This document shows, piece after piece, positions 1 through 6,269 of a stretch of 6,699 nucleotides of DNA. The stretch is taken from positions 1 through 6,699 of the forward strand of contig JAEDGE010000108.1 of assembly GCA_016297675.1 (NCBI GenBank). Reading direction: 5' to 3'. The translations under genes and the position numbers were made by a program. The notes beneath the pieces were generated by a model that ran no database searches, was not told the origin of the DNA, and was given only the letters and a program-made list of their open reading frames with translations. This DNA is from Oscillospiraceae bacterium. Lineage in GTDB: Bacteria > Bacillota > Clostridia > Oscillospirales > Ruminococcaceae. Each line of letters begins with the position of its first letter. The first letter of the stretch is position 1.

Positions 1-1
1 A

Positions 2-67
2 CAGGCAGACAGCGTAGCGATTCTGCCGGACGGTTCAGACAAGTTTTCCCTAAGATATGAAAATTGA
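2..67 (+). CDS. C-terminal end of an unidentified protein (partial)
   Basis: An open frame enters from the left edge and runs 21 codons to a TGA at 65-67. The visible tail reads QADSVAILPDGSDKFSLRYEN, with ordinary codon use and a mixed polar/hydrophobic make-up like a genuine soluble C-terminus. The other two forward frames look less protein-like: frame 1 also stops nearby but gives an Arg/Ser-rich stretch. No family can be recognised from so few residues. No hairpin terminator follows the stop; the next gene's promoter begins only 27 bases later, so some read-through into that gene is possible. That the frame is coding is an inference from composition and position. Confidence 0.45.
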   Translation, partial: QADSVAILPDGSDKFSLRYEN

Positions 68-93
68 TTTCCATGTTTGATTTCACATTTTCC

Positions 94-122
94 TTGTCTT
101 TTTTTGTCCCTTGTGCTATAAT
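94..122 (+). promoter_or_regulatory. Sigma-A extended -10 promoter of the 102-residue gene
   Basis: TTGTCT (94-99) and TATAAT (117-122) are separated by 17 bases, and TGC directly before the -10 gives an extended -10 element. Transcription should start near 129, leaving a leader of about 45 nt before the ATG at 175. The -10 context TGTGCTATA recurs in the azlC promoter of this window. Confidence 0.8.
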
Positions 123-174
123 AGAATTCTACCCAATAAAATATCCATTTACATTTTAGAAAGAAGGGTTTTCT

Positions 175-483
175 ATGGAACCACTATGGGAAAAAATGGG
201 GCTTAAAACAGAGCCACAGATGTGGAAGGCAAATGACTTGCTGCAATGTATGCGGCAGCACCGACAGGATGGTATTCTGATCTACTTTTTCTATCAGGAT
301 GCTGCTTATGAAGCCGGTGTACGCTTGGAAAATGGTAGAGCTGTTTTCTTCTTAAATGATGATGTCTATCCATCCATGCTTGCATTTTGCAGCAGTGCCA
401 ATATCGAAGGCATATTGCTTTCCGATTTGATAGATCCCATTGCAGTTTTCTCTATCAACGGACAACCACCGCAAGAACAATAA
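175..483 (+). CDS. Hypothetical protein, 102 residues
   Basis: I do not recognise this family. Its status as a real gene is well supported: it has its own consensus-like promoter (94-122), a good Shine-Dalgarno AGAAGGG (162-168) six bases before the ATG, and a terminator hairpin 13 bases after the TAA. The protein has no signal peptide and no membrane segment, so it is probably cytoplasmic. It starts with a charged, probably helical stretch (about residues 10-32, including MWKANDLLQCMRQHRQDG). Alternating hydrophobic segments follow that look like beta strands (ILIYFFYQ about 34-41, AVFFLNDD about 56-63, IAVFSING about 89-96), with a short QPPQEQ tail. The order suggests a small compact alpha/beta fold. 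It is monocistronic and convergent with the LRR gene, and context gives no clue to function. Confidence 0.8.
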   Translation: MEPLWEKMGLKTEPQMWKANDLLQCMRQHRQDGILIYFFYQDAAYEAGVRLENGRAVFFLNDDVYPSMLAFCSSANIEGILLSDLIDPIAVFSINGQPPQEQ

Positions 484-496
484 TTCTCTAAACACC

Positions 497-529
497 AAAA
501 ACGGCTTACCCAATCGGTAAGCCGTTTTT
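497..529. terminator. Bidirectional rho-independent terminator
   Basis: A 9-bp stem CGGCTTACC (502-510) and GGTAAGCCG (516-524) encloses a 5-nt loop. It is flanked by five A on the left and five T on the right, so it has a U-tract on either strand. It lies between two convergent stops (483 on +, 547 on -) and should end both the 102-residue gene and the dockerin/LRR gene. Confidence 0.92.
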
Positions 530-546
530 CCATGCGATAAAAATTC

Positions 547-2664
547 TTATTCTGTTGTTACCGGCAGTTTATCCACCAAGAGAATGAGAAAATCAATCAG
601 TGATTTCGCATCTGCATCATCAACATTTGGCGTTCCATCTATGGTATTGCAATTTGCATTTTTTAACTGCGGCTCTGAGAGAGTAATCTGTTGTGCAAGA
701 TACTTATTCAGAGAAATCGCATCCGTCAAACTAACTATGCCATCCAAATTCACATCTCCAATTCCACTGGAATCTGAATTGGTAGTGGTACTTTCCGTTG
801 ATGATGTATCATCGGTACTAACAGTCGTTTCTGTCGGTGTAGTGTCATCCGTGGTGCTCGTCGTTGTAGTAGTGGTAGGTGCATCAGGGTCATAGAATGT
901 CACACCAGAATTTTCTGCATATACTGCAGCTGCTGTACCAATTGTACCAGTCAACTGAAAATCTTCCTTTACATTTGCATTCATATTTTCATCTGTTACA
1001 AAACCAAATGCCTGCTCTCCAATACTGGTGACACTTGCTGGTACAGTAATATCATTCAAGCTGCTGCAATTCAAAAATGCCTGTTTTCCAACTGTTGTCA
1101 ACCCATCCGGCAACGTAATGCTGCTTAAAGCACTACACTTTTCAAATGCAGAAATCCCGAGGCTGGTCAGGCTGTCCGGCAGGGTAACCTGTTCCAAACT
1201 ACTACACTCTGCAAATGCAAAGTTATCAATCATAGTGATATTTTCACCCAATGTCAAATCTGTCAGGGAAGAACAGCCACGGAACAGCCACTTTCCAATG
1301 GTCGTCAAACCATTGCCCAACGATGCAGATGTTAAATCGGGACAATTGGAAAAGGCACTGATTCCAATTTTCGTGACAGAATTCGGAATGGTAATACTGG
1401 TCAATGCTGTATTATAGAACACATAATCCTCAATCGTCATGACACCTTCCGGAATTGTAATCTCTGCCAAACTGGTACAGTTCTGGAACATTTGTGCTTC
1501 CAACTTCGACAGGCTTGCCGGAATATTAATGCTGGTCAAAGAGGTACAGTTATAGAATGTCTGCTTTCGCAAATCCGTCAAAGTTTCCGGCAAAACAACG
1601 CTTACCAAATTCCGGCAGAATGCAAATGCACCAGAATTGATTTCCGTGATGGAATCCGGTATCACAATACTCTCTAAGCCGGAATAAGAGAACATGTCCT
1701 TTCGGATAACAGTCAGCGTAGAAGGCAGTGTAATGCTCTTCAAGTTCATACAATAAGAGAAATTTGCAGCAGCAATTTCCGTAATTCCCTCTGGTAAGAT
1801 GATACTGGAAATGCCAGTATAAGAAAAGGCAGACGGTCCAATGATCCGCATCGTACTTGGCAAGACAATATTATCCAACATTGCACAATTATAAAATGCA
1901 CTATCCAGAATCTTTGTTGGACCTTCTGCAAATGTAACTGTCTGCAAACGGAAACAATCCATAAACATAGAGTTGCCAACCGTCAATAGCGTACTTGGAA
2001 TATTCGCAGAAACCAGATTTGAACATCCAGCAAAAGCTTCTGTTCCGACCTGTTGCAGTCCCTCTGGTAGGTTCAGCTCTGTCAATCCCGTCGCACAGAA
2101 TGCTTCATTCCCAATCCGAATCAACCCAGCAGGAAATTTCACGCTCTTCAGATTTGAACAAGCACAAAATGCATCTGCTCCAATAATGGTAATTGTATCC
2201 GGCATGGTAACAGACTCCAGATCCGTGTTTCCGTAGAAAACATTCGCATCAATCTCTACAACCGGTGCATTCCTCAAGGTATCCGGAATCACCAGATCTG
2301 CCTCTGTTCCAAGATAGCCGGTGATGGTTGCAACTTTCTGCTCTACTCCGTCAATGGTGACGGTTTTTCTTTTAAATTCAAAAATATCCTCTGGTGCCAG
2401 TTCTTCTTCGGTGGTATCCCCGCCAGTTTCTCCCGTCTCGGTACCGTCCGTAGTTTCCCCTTCTGACAAAAGTGGCATATCTGTTTCCTGAATTTCCACT
2501 ACATTGGTGGCTTTGGTTGTAGTATCTTCGGTTACTTCTGTCACTGTTGAAACTTCAGCAGCAGTGTTCTCTGCAAAAACAGAAGTAGCAGACAAAGAAA
2601 GTGAAAACAGCGTGGTCATTGCCAGCAATCCGGCAATGGTACGCTTCCAATTGTTCTTCTTCAT
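547..2664 (-). CDS. Secreted BspA-type leucine-rich-repeat protein with C-terminal type I dockerin
   Basis: A 705-residue exported protein. Residues 1-31 are a signal peptide: KKNNWKR positive end, hydrophobic core, probable cleavage after SVFA. Residues 32-91 are a Thr/Glu-rich spacer. About 122-555 hold roughly 19 repeats of 22-23 residues of the LRR_5/BspA type (pattern L..I.LP..L..I...AF..C..), then a cap with GTAAAVYAENSGVTF. About 597-633 is a Thr/Ser/Asp linker, and 634-705 a dockerin. The first calcium loop, DVNLDGIVSLTD, is canonical. The second, NCNTIDGTPNVDD, has Asn at the first position and one extra residue. Dockerins bind cohesins on scaffoldins, so the protein is probably displayed in a cellulosome-like complex. 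No catalytic domain is visible; the LRR array is likely a binding module. I chose the ATG at 2664 over an upstream one at 2721 because GAAAGGAG sits seven bases before it and it begins the signal peptide. Family calls are confident; the ligand is unknown. Confidence 0.93.
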   Translation of the reverse strand: MKKNNWKRTIAGLLAMTTLFSLSLSATSVFAENTAAEVSTVTEVTEDTTTKATNVVEIQETDMPLLSEGETTDGTETGETGGDTTEEELAPEDIFEFKRKTVTIDGVEQKVATITGYLGTEADLVIPDTLRNAPVVEIDANVFYGNTDLESVTMPDTITIIGADAFCACSNLKSVKFPAGLIRIGNEAFCATGLTELNLPEGLQQVGTEAFAGCSNLVSANIPSTLLTVGNSMFMDCFRLQTVTFAEGPTKILDSAFYNCAMLDNIVLPSTMRIIGPSAFSYTGISSIILPEGITEIAAANFSYCMNLKSITLPSTLTVIRKDMFSYSGLESIVIPDSITEINSGAFAFCRNLVSVVLPETLTDLRKQTFYNCTSLTSINIPASLSKLEAQMFQNCTSLAEITIPEGVMTIEDYVFYNTALTSITIPNSVTKIGISAFSNCPDLTSASLGNGLTTIGKWLFRGCSSLTDLTLGENITMIDNFAFAECSSLEQVTLPDSLTSLGISAFEKCSALSSITLPDGLTTVGKQAFLNCSSLNDITVPASVTSIGEQAFGFVTDENMNANVKEDFQLTGTIGTAAAVYAENSGVTFYDPDAPTTTTTTSTTDDTTPTETTVSTDDTSSTESTTTNSDSSGIGDVNLDGIVSLTDAISLNKYLAQQITLSEPQLKNANCNTIDGTPNVDDADAKSLIDFLILLVDKLPVTTE

Positions 2665-2671
2665 AGCAAAA

Positions 2672-2678
2672 CTCCTTT
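2672..2678 (-). promoter_or_regulatory. Shine-Dalgarno site that fixes the LRR gene start
   Basis: Read on the minus strand this is AAAGGAG, seven bases before the ATG at 2664. The in-frame upstream ATG at 2721 lacks such a site and would put 19 residues in front of the signal peptide. Confidence 0.85.
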
Positions 2679-2738
2679 CAAAATCCGTCCCATAAAACAA
2701 AATGAATATACAGGGAAACAATCCCCATGGTTATTCTT

Positions 2739-2767
2739 ATTATAAAAGATAAAAAAAAGGATGTCAA
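2739..2767 (-). promoter_or_regulatory. Consensus sigma-A promoter of the dockerin/LRR gene
   Basis: On the minus strand, TTGACA (2767-2762) and TATAAT (2744-2739) are both perfect consensus hexamers with a 17-base spacer. Transcription should start near 2732, giving a leader of about 68 nt. The perfect match suggests strong constitutive expression unless a repressor acts. I see no clear operator at the start site. Confidence 0.9.
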
Positions 2768-2911
2768 GCCCCTATCTGTAAATTTTGTTGTTTTTTTTAC
2801 ATAGCAGTTGGCTTGTTTTATGGAAAACAGCAGGAAAGCCCAATCATGTGCAGCAAGCTGAACAAAAGTCATTCTATTTTTTATTTTTTCTTATTCGGAA
2901 TGATAAAATAA

Positions 2912-2937
2912 AAAATGCCTGCTTGCCGATGCAGGCT
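2912..2937 (-). terminator. Terminator-like hairpin reading toward the LRR promoter
   Basis: GCCTGC (2917-2922) pairs with GCAGGC (2931-2936) around an 8-nt loop. On the minus strand the stem is followed by ATTTTTTATTTTA, a good U-tract; on the + strand the following bases are A-rich, so it would not terminate well. It lies in the spacer between two divergent genes with no minus-strand gene upstream of it, so it may stop antisense transcription coming out of azlC. The rest of the spacer from 2768 to 2911 is AT-rich and I see no gene in it. Confidence 0.55.
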
Positions 2938-2947
2938 AAAAAATCAA

Positions 2948-2976
2948 TTGCAAAATGCGACAAAATGTGCTATACT
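2948..2976 (+). promoter_or_regulatory. Sigma-A promoter of azlCD
   Basis: TTGCAA (2948-2953) and TATACT (2971-2976) have a 17-base spacer, with TGC before the -10 as an extended element. The start is expected near 2983, about 30 nt before the azlC ATG. The spacer carries a 10-base tandem repeat (CAAAATGCGA, CAAAATGTGC; 2951-2970) that could be a regulator site. Confidence 0.75.
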
Positions 2977-3012
2977 GCTACATGCAATCACAATTAGAAA
3001 GGACATTCTTTT

Positions 3013-3738
3013 ATGATGACAACACAGACCAAACAAGCTTTTTGGAAGGGGATTCGACAGGGAATTCCCATTGCACTCGGCTATTTATCCGTTTCTTTCA
3101 GCATTGGTATTTTAGCAGTGAAATCCGGTCTTTCTGTTTCTGCCGCCGTTGCTATTTCTATGACCAATTTAACGTCTGCCGGACAAGCTGCAGGCATTGG
3201 GGTCATCGCAGCCGGCGGCTCTTATCTGGAACTGGCTCTCACGCAGCTGTGTATCAACTTACGTTATGCCCTGATGGGGCTTTCCCTCTCTCAGAAATTG
3301 GACAGCAGCTTTCAGCATATGATTCACCGCTTCTTGACCGCATTCGGCATTACAGACGAAATTTTTGCGGTTGCCGTTTCACAGGACGGACAGATTTCCG
3401 CCCCTTATTTATATGGTTTAATATTATTGCCGTTTTTGGGATGGAGCGTTGGTACACTGCTTGGGGCGGCTGCCGGAGAAATTCTGCCAAAGCTGCTCAC
3501 AGATGCACTGGGCATTGCACTATATGGCATGTTCTTTGCCATTTTCATTCCGCCTATGCGGAAACAGAAGAGCATTGCATTTGCCGTATTGATGGCTGCC
3601 GGTTGCAGTATTCTCTGCAAATATGGTCTGCCTGCTCTCTCCAGCGGATTCGCCATCATTCTATGCGGCGTTTTGACCGCTGCTGTCTGTGCATGGCTGT
3701 TTCCGAGAACCCATGCAGAACAGGAGGGACAATCATGA
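3013..3738 (+). CDS. azlC: AzlC-family branched-chain amino acid transporter, large subunit
   Basis: A 241-residue polytopic membrane protein of the AzlC/YgaZ family, the large subunit of a two-component transporter. Characterised members act on branched-chain amino acids: AzlCD in Bacillus subtilis is linked to azaleucine resistance, and YgaZH exports valine in E. coli. Visible hallmarks are the N-terminal GIRQGIPIALGYLSVSFSIG segment (residues 13-32), SAGQAAG (55-61), LTQLCINLRYALMGLSLS (76-93) and AFGITDEIFA (110-119). Several hydrophobic helices follow, up to about residue 231. Length is normal for the family. The start is either of two adjacent ATGs (3013 or 3016); AGAAAGGA at 2996-3003 fits the first at nine bases. 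It overlaps azlD by four bases (ATGA), so the subunits are translationally coupled. No azlB-like regulator lies in the window. Direction of transport cannot be read from the sequence. Confidence 0.95.
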   Translation: MMTTQTKQAFWKGIRQGIPIALGYLSVSFSIGILAVKSGLSVSAAVAISMTNLTSAGQAAGIGVIAAGGSYLELALTQLCINLRYALMGLSLSQKLDSSFQHMIHRFLTAFGITDEIFAVAVSQDGQISAPYLYGLILLPFLGWSVGTLLGAAAGEILPKLLTDALGIALYGMFFAIFIPPMRKQKSIAFAVLMAAGCSILCKYGLPALSSGFAIILCGVLTAAVCAWLFPRTHAEQEGQS

Positions 3739-4046
3739 AAGTTGCGTGTTCCATTCTGGTCATGGCAGTCGTAACCTATCTGATTCGAATGCTGCCGATG
3801 ACAATTTTCCGGAAAAAAATCCAGTCGCAGTTTTTGCAGGATTTCCTGTATTATATTCCCTATGCCGTACTGAGTGCAATGACCATTCCAGCAGTCTTTT
3901 ATGCAACGGCAGATATTCCGTCTGCGGTTCTGGCAACGATTACAGCGGTTTTGCTGGCTTGGAGAGGGCTGCCCTTGATTGCAGTGGCACTGGCGGCATC
4001 AGGAACGGCATTTCTGACGGCATTGATAGAGAAGCTCTTTTTTTAG
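3735..4046 (+). CDS. azlD: AzlD-family branched-chain amino acid transporter, small subunit
   Basis: A 103-residue small membrane partner of AzlC. It starts at the ATG that overlaps the azlC stop (ATGA, 3735-3738), with a strong AGGAGGG at 3722-3728 inside the end of azlC. The frame stays open upstream to 2955, but that extension is only the antiphase reading of azlC. About four hydrophobic segments are visible: residues 2-17, a stretch around 39-58 (FLYYIPYAVLSAMTIPAVFY), then about 62-77 and 79-98. The motif VTYLIRMLPMTIF (13-25) and the YIPYAVLSAM segment are typical of AzlD. It is needed with AzlC for transport in studied systems. Length matches the family. The gene ends in TTTTTTTAG about 70 bases before the operon terminator. 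Confidence 0.94.
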   Translation: MKVACSILVMAVVTYLIRMLPMTIFRKKIQSQFLQDFLYYIPYAVLSAMTIPAVFYATADIPSAVLATITAVLLAWRGLPLIAVALAASGTAFLTALIEKLFF

Positions 4047-4119
4047 AAAATGCATTCTACCGCTACCGAACACCATCCTCTATTTCTGTTTGCAATAGAA
4101 GACAGTATATAAACAAAAA

Positions 4120-4150
4120 CGACCAGAGAGAATTCTGGTCGCTTCGTTTT
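4120..4150. terminator. Bidirectional terminator between azlD and the anti-sigma gene
   Basis: An 8-bp stem CGACCAGA (4120-4127) and TCTGGTCG (4134-4141) encloses loop GAGAAT. On the + strand it is followed by CTTCGTTTT, a modest U-tract. On the minus strand it is followed by TTTTTGTTT, a better one. It sits between convergent stops at 4046 and 4227 and should serve both operons. I see nothing else between 4047 and 4226. Confidence 0.82.
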
Positions 4151-4226
4151 AAGGTGTCAGCAATGGATTTCTGCTGATTCGTAAAAGAAAATTTCCTGTC
4201 CAATTTGTACATTTCTTTTCTACGGA

Positions 4227-5702
4227 TTATTTCTTTGCAAGTTCTCGCAAGTCCAGCACAGGAGAACCCATTGCGATTTCCTCCGCCTCTCCGCTTCCGG
4301 TTGGTTCTGCCATCAGATACAGTTTATCCAAATCTTCTGCATTCACAACAAAAGCAACGACTGCCTCTGCCTGTTCTCCTGCATCCAACAGCAGATTATT
4401 TTTTGTGTGCTCGCTTTCTGTTCCAAAGAGGAAAAATTCACTGCCATCATAATTCAAGTCACAGCTGTCATTATAGAACTGTTCCTCTGTTTCCTGTGTA
4501 TACCGCAGCAGCGTTCCATCTTCCTCCATAAAGAACAAATAGGGACAAACACATTCCTCTACGGATTCTGCACCGGTATTGGTATAGGTCAGATGCAGGA
4601 CAATCACTTTCTGCTCTTTGGTTTCCTGTCGTACTTCTTCATCCAGTGTATCCACACCGTCACCAGCACGATACCAAGTGCGTACATTATCTACAATGGT
4701 GCCATCTTCTTTCAAGTATTGACCGTAATTCATATCCTGCCCAATACAATCTACAGCCGGCAGACCATCAAAGTTATCTTGTACTTCTACGCTGTTCACG
4801 GTCATGTGTACCGTATCATCAAAAACATTCCCTGGAATGGTATCCCCAATCTGATAAAGCTGCATCGCACTCGGGTCACTAACAGTTTGTGCGTACGAAA
4901 TTCCTTCACTTAGGTCGCCTTCTGCCTCTCCTTCCGAAATTCCTTCGTTCAGGTCTTCTTCCGCTATCCATTCCGCAGCGGTTTCCGTGTCAGACGGAAT
5001 CAAAGAAAGGTTTTCTACAATTTGCTCCATTTCCGTATCGGTCATACCGATTGTTGCATAAAGCTGTACGGCGTAGTTGGTATCGGTAAACGCCACCCAT
5101 ACGACCTTATCAAATACTGCATGGCTGCTTTCTTTGTCTGTCTCTGTGACATTCCGCTGAAGGAAAAAAACTTCATTTCCATTGATGGTTTCCGTCCGCT
5201 GGGAAACAATTCCACGTTCTTCCTCTTTTAAGCAATTTTCTCCCTCTTTGATTTTATAAAAGCAAACGGTCACGCTACGCTGTTCATCCTGTGCATCATG
5301 ATATTTGAACCCACTCTCATCACTTATGATACCATCCGGCATCCAGCCGACCTGCAATGCCATAGTCTGATGGGAAGCACTGGAATCGGAAGCCGATTCC
5401 CCCACATCGATCAGTACATTTTGCTGATAATTGCCGATTGGTTCCACAGAAGCATTGTAAATGCGGCTGACGGCATAAGCAGAGGACGGAATCACGACAA
5501 CTGCTGCTAAAACAGCTGCGGCAATCATCATTGGTTTTCTCATGTGAATTCTCTTTTTCGGCATCATAGATTCCTCCAGTTTTTGTTTTTTTTCTTGATA
5601 ACGAGCAGAAAAAACATGCGGTTCTGCATTGGGTGAGAAGGCATCTGTTACAATCTGTTCCCAGTTTCTTGGTTCATTCGAGGATAAAAAGTTTTTTTGC
5701 AT
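4227..5702 (-). CDS. Membrane-anchored anti-sigma-like sensor with DUF4367-like and DUF4352-like exterior domains
   Basis: A 491-residue protein encoded directly after, and overlapping, the ECF sigma gene, which suggests it restrains that sigma factor. Residues 1-57 are a short charged cytoplasmic part (RNWEQIVTDAFSP at 12-24, then a Lys/Glu-rich helix). Residues 58-78 are one membrane helix; the exterior follows. About 110-236 resembles DUF4367: GWMPDG at 119-124, INGNEVFFLQR at 173-183, then VWVAFTDTNYAVQLYA. Residues 240-270 are an acidic linker with a 13-residue duplication. About 283-485 resembles a DUF4352-type Ig-like domain (YQIGDTIPG, VIVLHLTYTNTGAESVE, LLLDAGEQAEAVVAFVV). There is no Cys in the cytoplasmic part, so it is not a zinc-type (HxxxCxxC) anti-sigma. 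The ATG at 5702 is preferred over 5750 because AAGGAGG lies eight bases before it. Domain names are by pattern only, and the sensed signal is unknown. Confidence 0.85.
   Translation of the reverse strand: MQKNFLSSNEPRNWEQIVTDAFSPNAEPHVFSARYQEKKQKLEESMMPKKRIHMRKPMMIAAAVLAAVVVIPSSAYAVSRIYNASVEPIGNYQQNVLIDVGESASDSSASHQTMALQVGWMPDGIISDESGFKYHDAQDEQRSVTVCFYKIKEGENCLKEEERGIVSQRTETINGNEVFFLQRNVTETDKESSHAVFDKVVWVAFTDTNYAVQLYATIGMTDTEMEQIVENLSLIPSDTETAAEWIAEEDLNEGISEGEAEGDLSEGISYAQTVSDPSAMQLYQIGDTIPGNVFDDTVHMTVNSVEVQDNFDGLPAVDCIGQDMNYGQYLKEDGTIVDNVRTWYRAGDGVDTLDEEVRQETKEQKVIVLHLTYTNTGAESVEECVCPYLFFMEEDGTLLRYTQETEEQFYNDSCDLNYDGSEFFLFGTESEHTKNNLLLDAGEQAEAVVAFVVNAEDLDKLYLMAEPTGSGEAEEIAMGSPVLDLRELAKK
4897..4955 (-). 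repeat. 39-base tandem duplication in the anti-sigma linker
   Basis: GAAATTCCTTCACTTAGGTC (4897-4916) and GAAATTCCTTCGTTCAGGTC (4936-4955) differ at three bases and are spaced 39 bases, or 13 codons. They encode DLSEGIS and DLNEGIS in the acidic linker between the two exterior domains. The duplication keeps frame, so it lengthens the spacer without breaking the gene. Confidence 0.8.
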
Positions 5703-6231
5703 GCTGCTTTCCTCCTTCTTGTTTTCCAGCTGCTTTTTTGGCACGTTCAAAGCGTTTCCGAACCGTACTCTCTTTCAAGGAGAGTCGCTGAGCAATTTCT
5801 CGAAAAGACAACTCCGATTCACAACGCAGCAGTAAAATTTCACGATCTGTTTCTGATAATCCCTGTAAAAGCTGTTCTGTGATTTCTTTTTGTTCGGTGC
5901 TGTGCAGAAACTGCTCCACTTCATTGGTTTCATTTGGAATCTGCAAGATAGAATCCTCCATACCAACCAGCCGCTGTGCATCCTTTGCATTTTTGCGATA
6001 CTGATTGATGGCAGTATTGCGAATGATCTGAATCATAAATTGTTTTGTCTGTGGACTGTCTACTTCTGCAATGCGATTTAGATTTTTGATCACTTTTAGA
6101 AATGCATCGGATACCGCATCCTCTGATTGTTCCACATGATGTAAAATCGCATAAGCAATGCGGTACATCGGTTGTTCATACAGTTGATAAAGTCGTTGCA
6201 GTTTTTCTTGCTTTTCCTGTAAACTCGCCAT
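5674..6231 (-). CDS. ECF-type RNA polymerase sigma factor
   Basis: A 185-residue sigma-70-family factor with only regions 2 and 4, the normal size for the extracytoplasmic-function group. Region 2 spans about residues 11-80: LYQLYEQPMYRIAYAIL, then QSEDAVSDAFLKVIKNL (35-51), the form of the core-binding DA.. motif, and FMIQIIRNTAINQYRKN (65-81) as the -10 reading part. Region 4 spans about 118-168: LSETDREILLLRCESELS followed by the helix-turn-helix FREIAQRLSLKESTVRKRFERAKK (143-166), which contacts the -35. The start at 6231 has AGAGGTGA four bases upstream. The last nine codons and stop overlap the start of the sensor gene by 29 bases, and its ribosome site (5711-5717) also lies inside this gene, so translation is probably coupled. 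It should drive its own operon and unknown targets. Confidence 0.93.
   Translation of the reverse strand: MASLQEKQEKLQRLYQLYEQPMYRIAYAILHHVEQSEDAVSDAFLKVIKNLNRIAEVDSPQTKQFMIQIIRNTAINQYRKNAKDAQRLVGMEDSILQIPNETNEVEQFLHSTEQKEITEQLLQGLSETDREILLLRCESELSFREIAQRLSLKESTVRKRFERAKKAAGKQEGGKQHAKKLFILE
5711..5717 (-). promoter_or_regulatory. Shine-Dalgarno site that fixes the anti-sigma start
   Basis: On the minus strand this is AAGGAGG, eight bases before the ATG at 5702 and inside the end of the sigma gene. It favours this start over the in-frame ATG at 5750 and implies coupled translation of the pair. Confidence 0.85.
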
Positions 6232-6269
6232 GTGCTCACCTCTTTTTCCCGTTTTCGGACGTCCTATCT

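Noticed and set aside
1028..1417. Plus-strand frame of 129 codons inside the LRR gene
   Set aside because: It mirrors the regular 69-base repeat structure on the opposite strand and has no ribosome site or domain.
840..2340. Regularly spaced similar segments resembling a CRISPR array
   Set aside because: They encode the 23-residue LRR units; the segments vary at the DNA level and the whole stretch is one open frame with no unique spacers.
2665..2721. Upstream ATG at 2721 for the LRR gene
   Set aside because: It would add 19 residues before a perfect signal peptide, it lacks a ribosome site, and a good one exists before the ATG at 2664.
2785..2997. Plus-strand frame of 70 codons in the spacer before azlC
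   Set aside because: It has no ribosome site, runs through the hairpin at 2912-2937 and the azlC promoter, and its AT-rich low-complexity product looks non-coding.
2955..3734. Long open frame upstream of and continuous with azlD
   Set aside because: It is the antiphase reading of azlC; the protein is rich in Cys, Arg and His without family features, while the azlD ATG has its own AGGAGGG and gives a protein of family length.
4407..4913. Plus-strand frame of 168 codons opposite the anti-sigma gene
   Set aside because: The composition is unlike a real protein (Ile/Phe/His-rich patches), no promoter or ribosome site is seen, and it lies fully opposite a well-supported gene.
5703..5750. Upstream ATG at 5750 for the anti-sigma gene
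   Set aside because: AAGGAGG lies eight bases before the ATG at 5702; the upstream start has no comparable site and deepens the overlap with the sigma gene.
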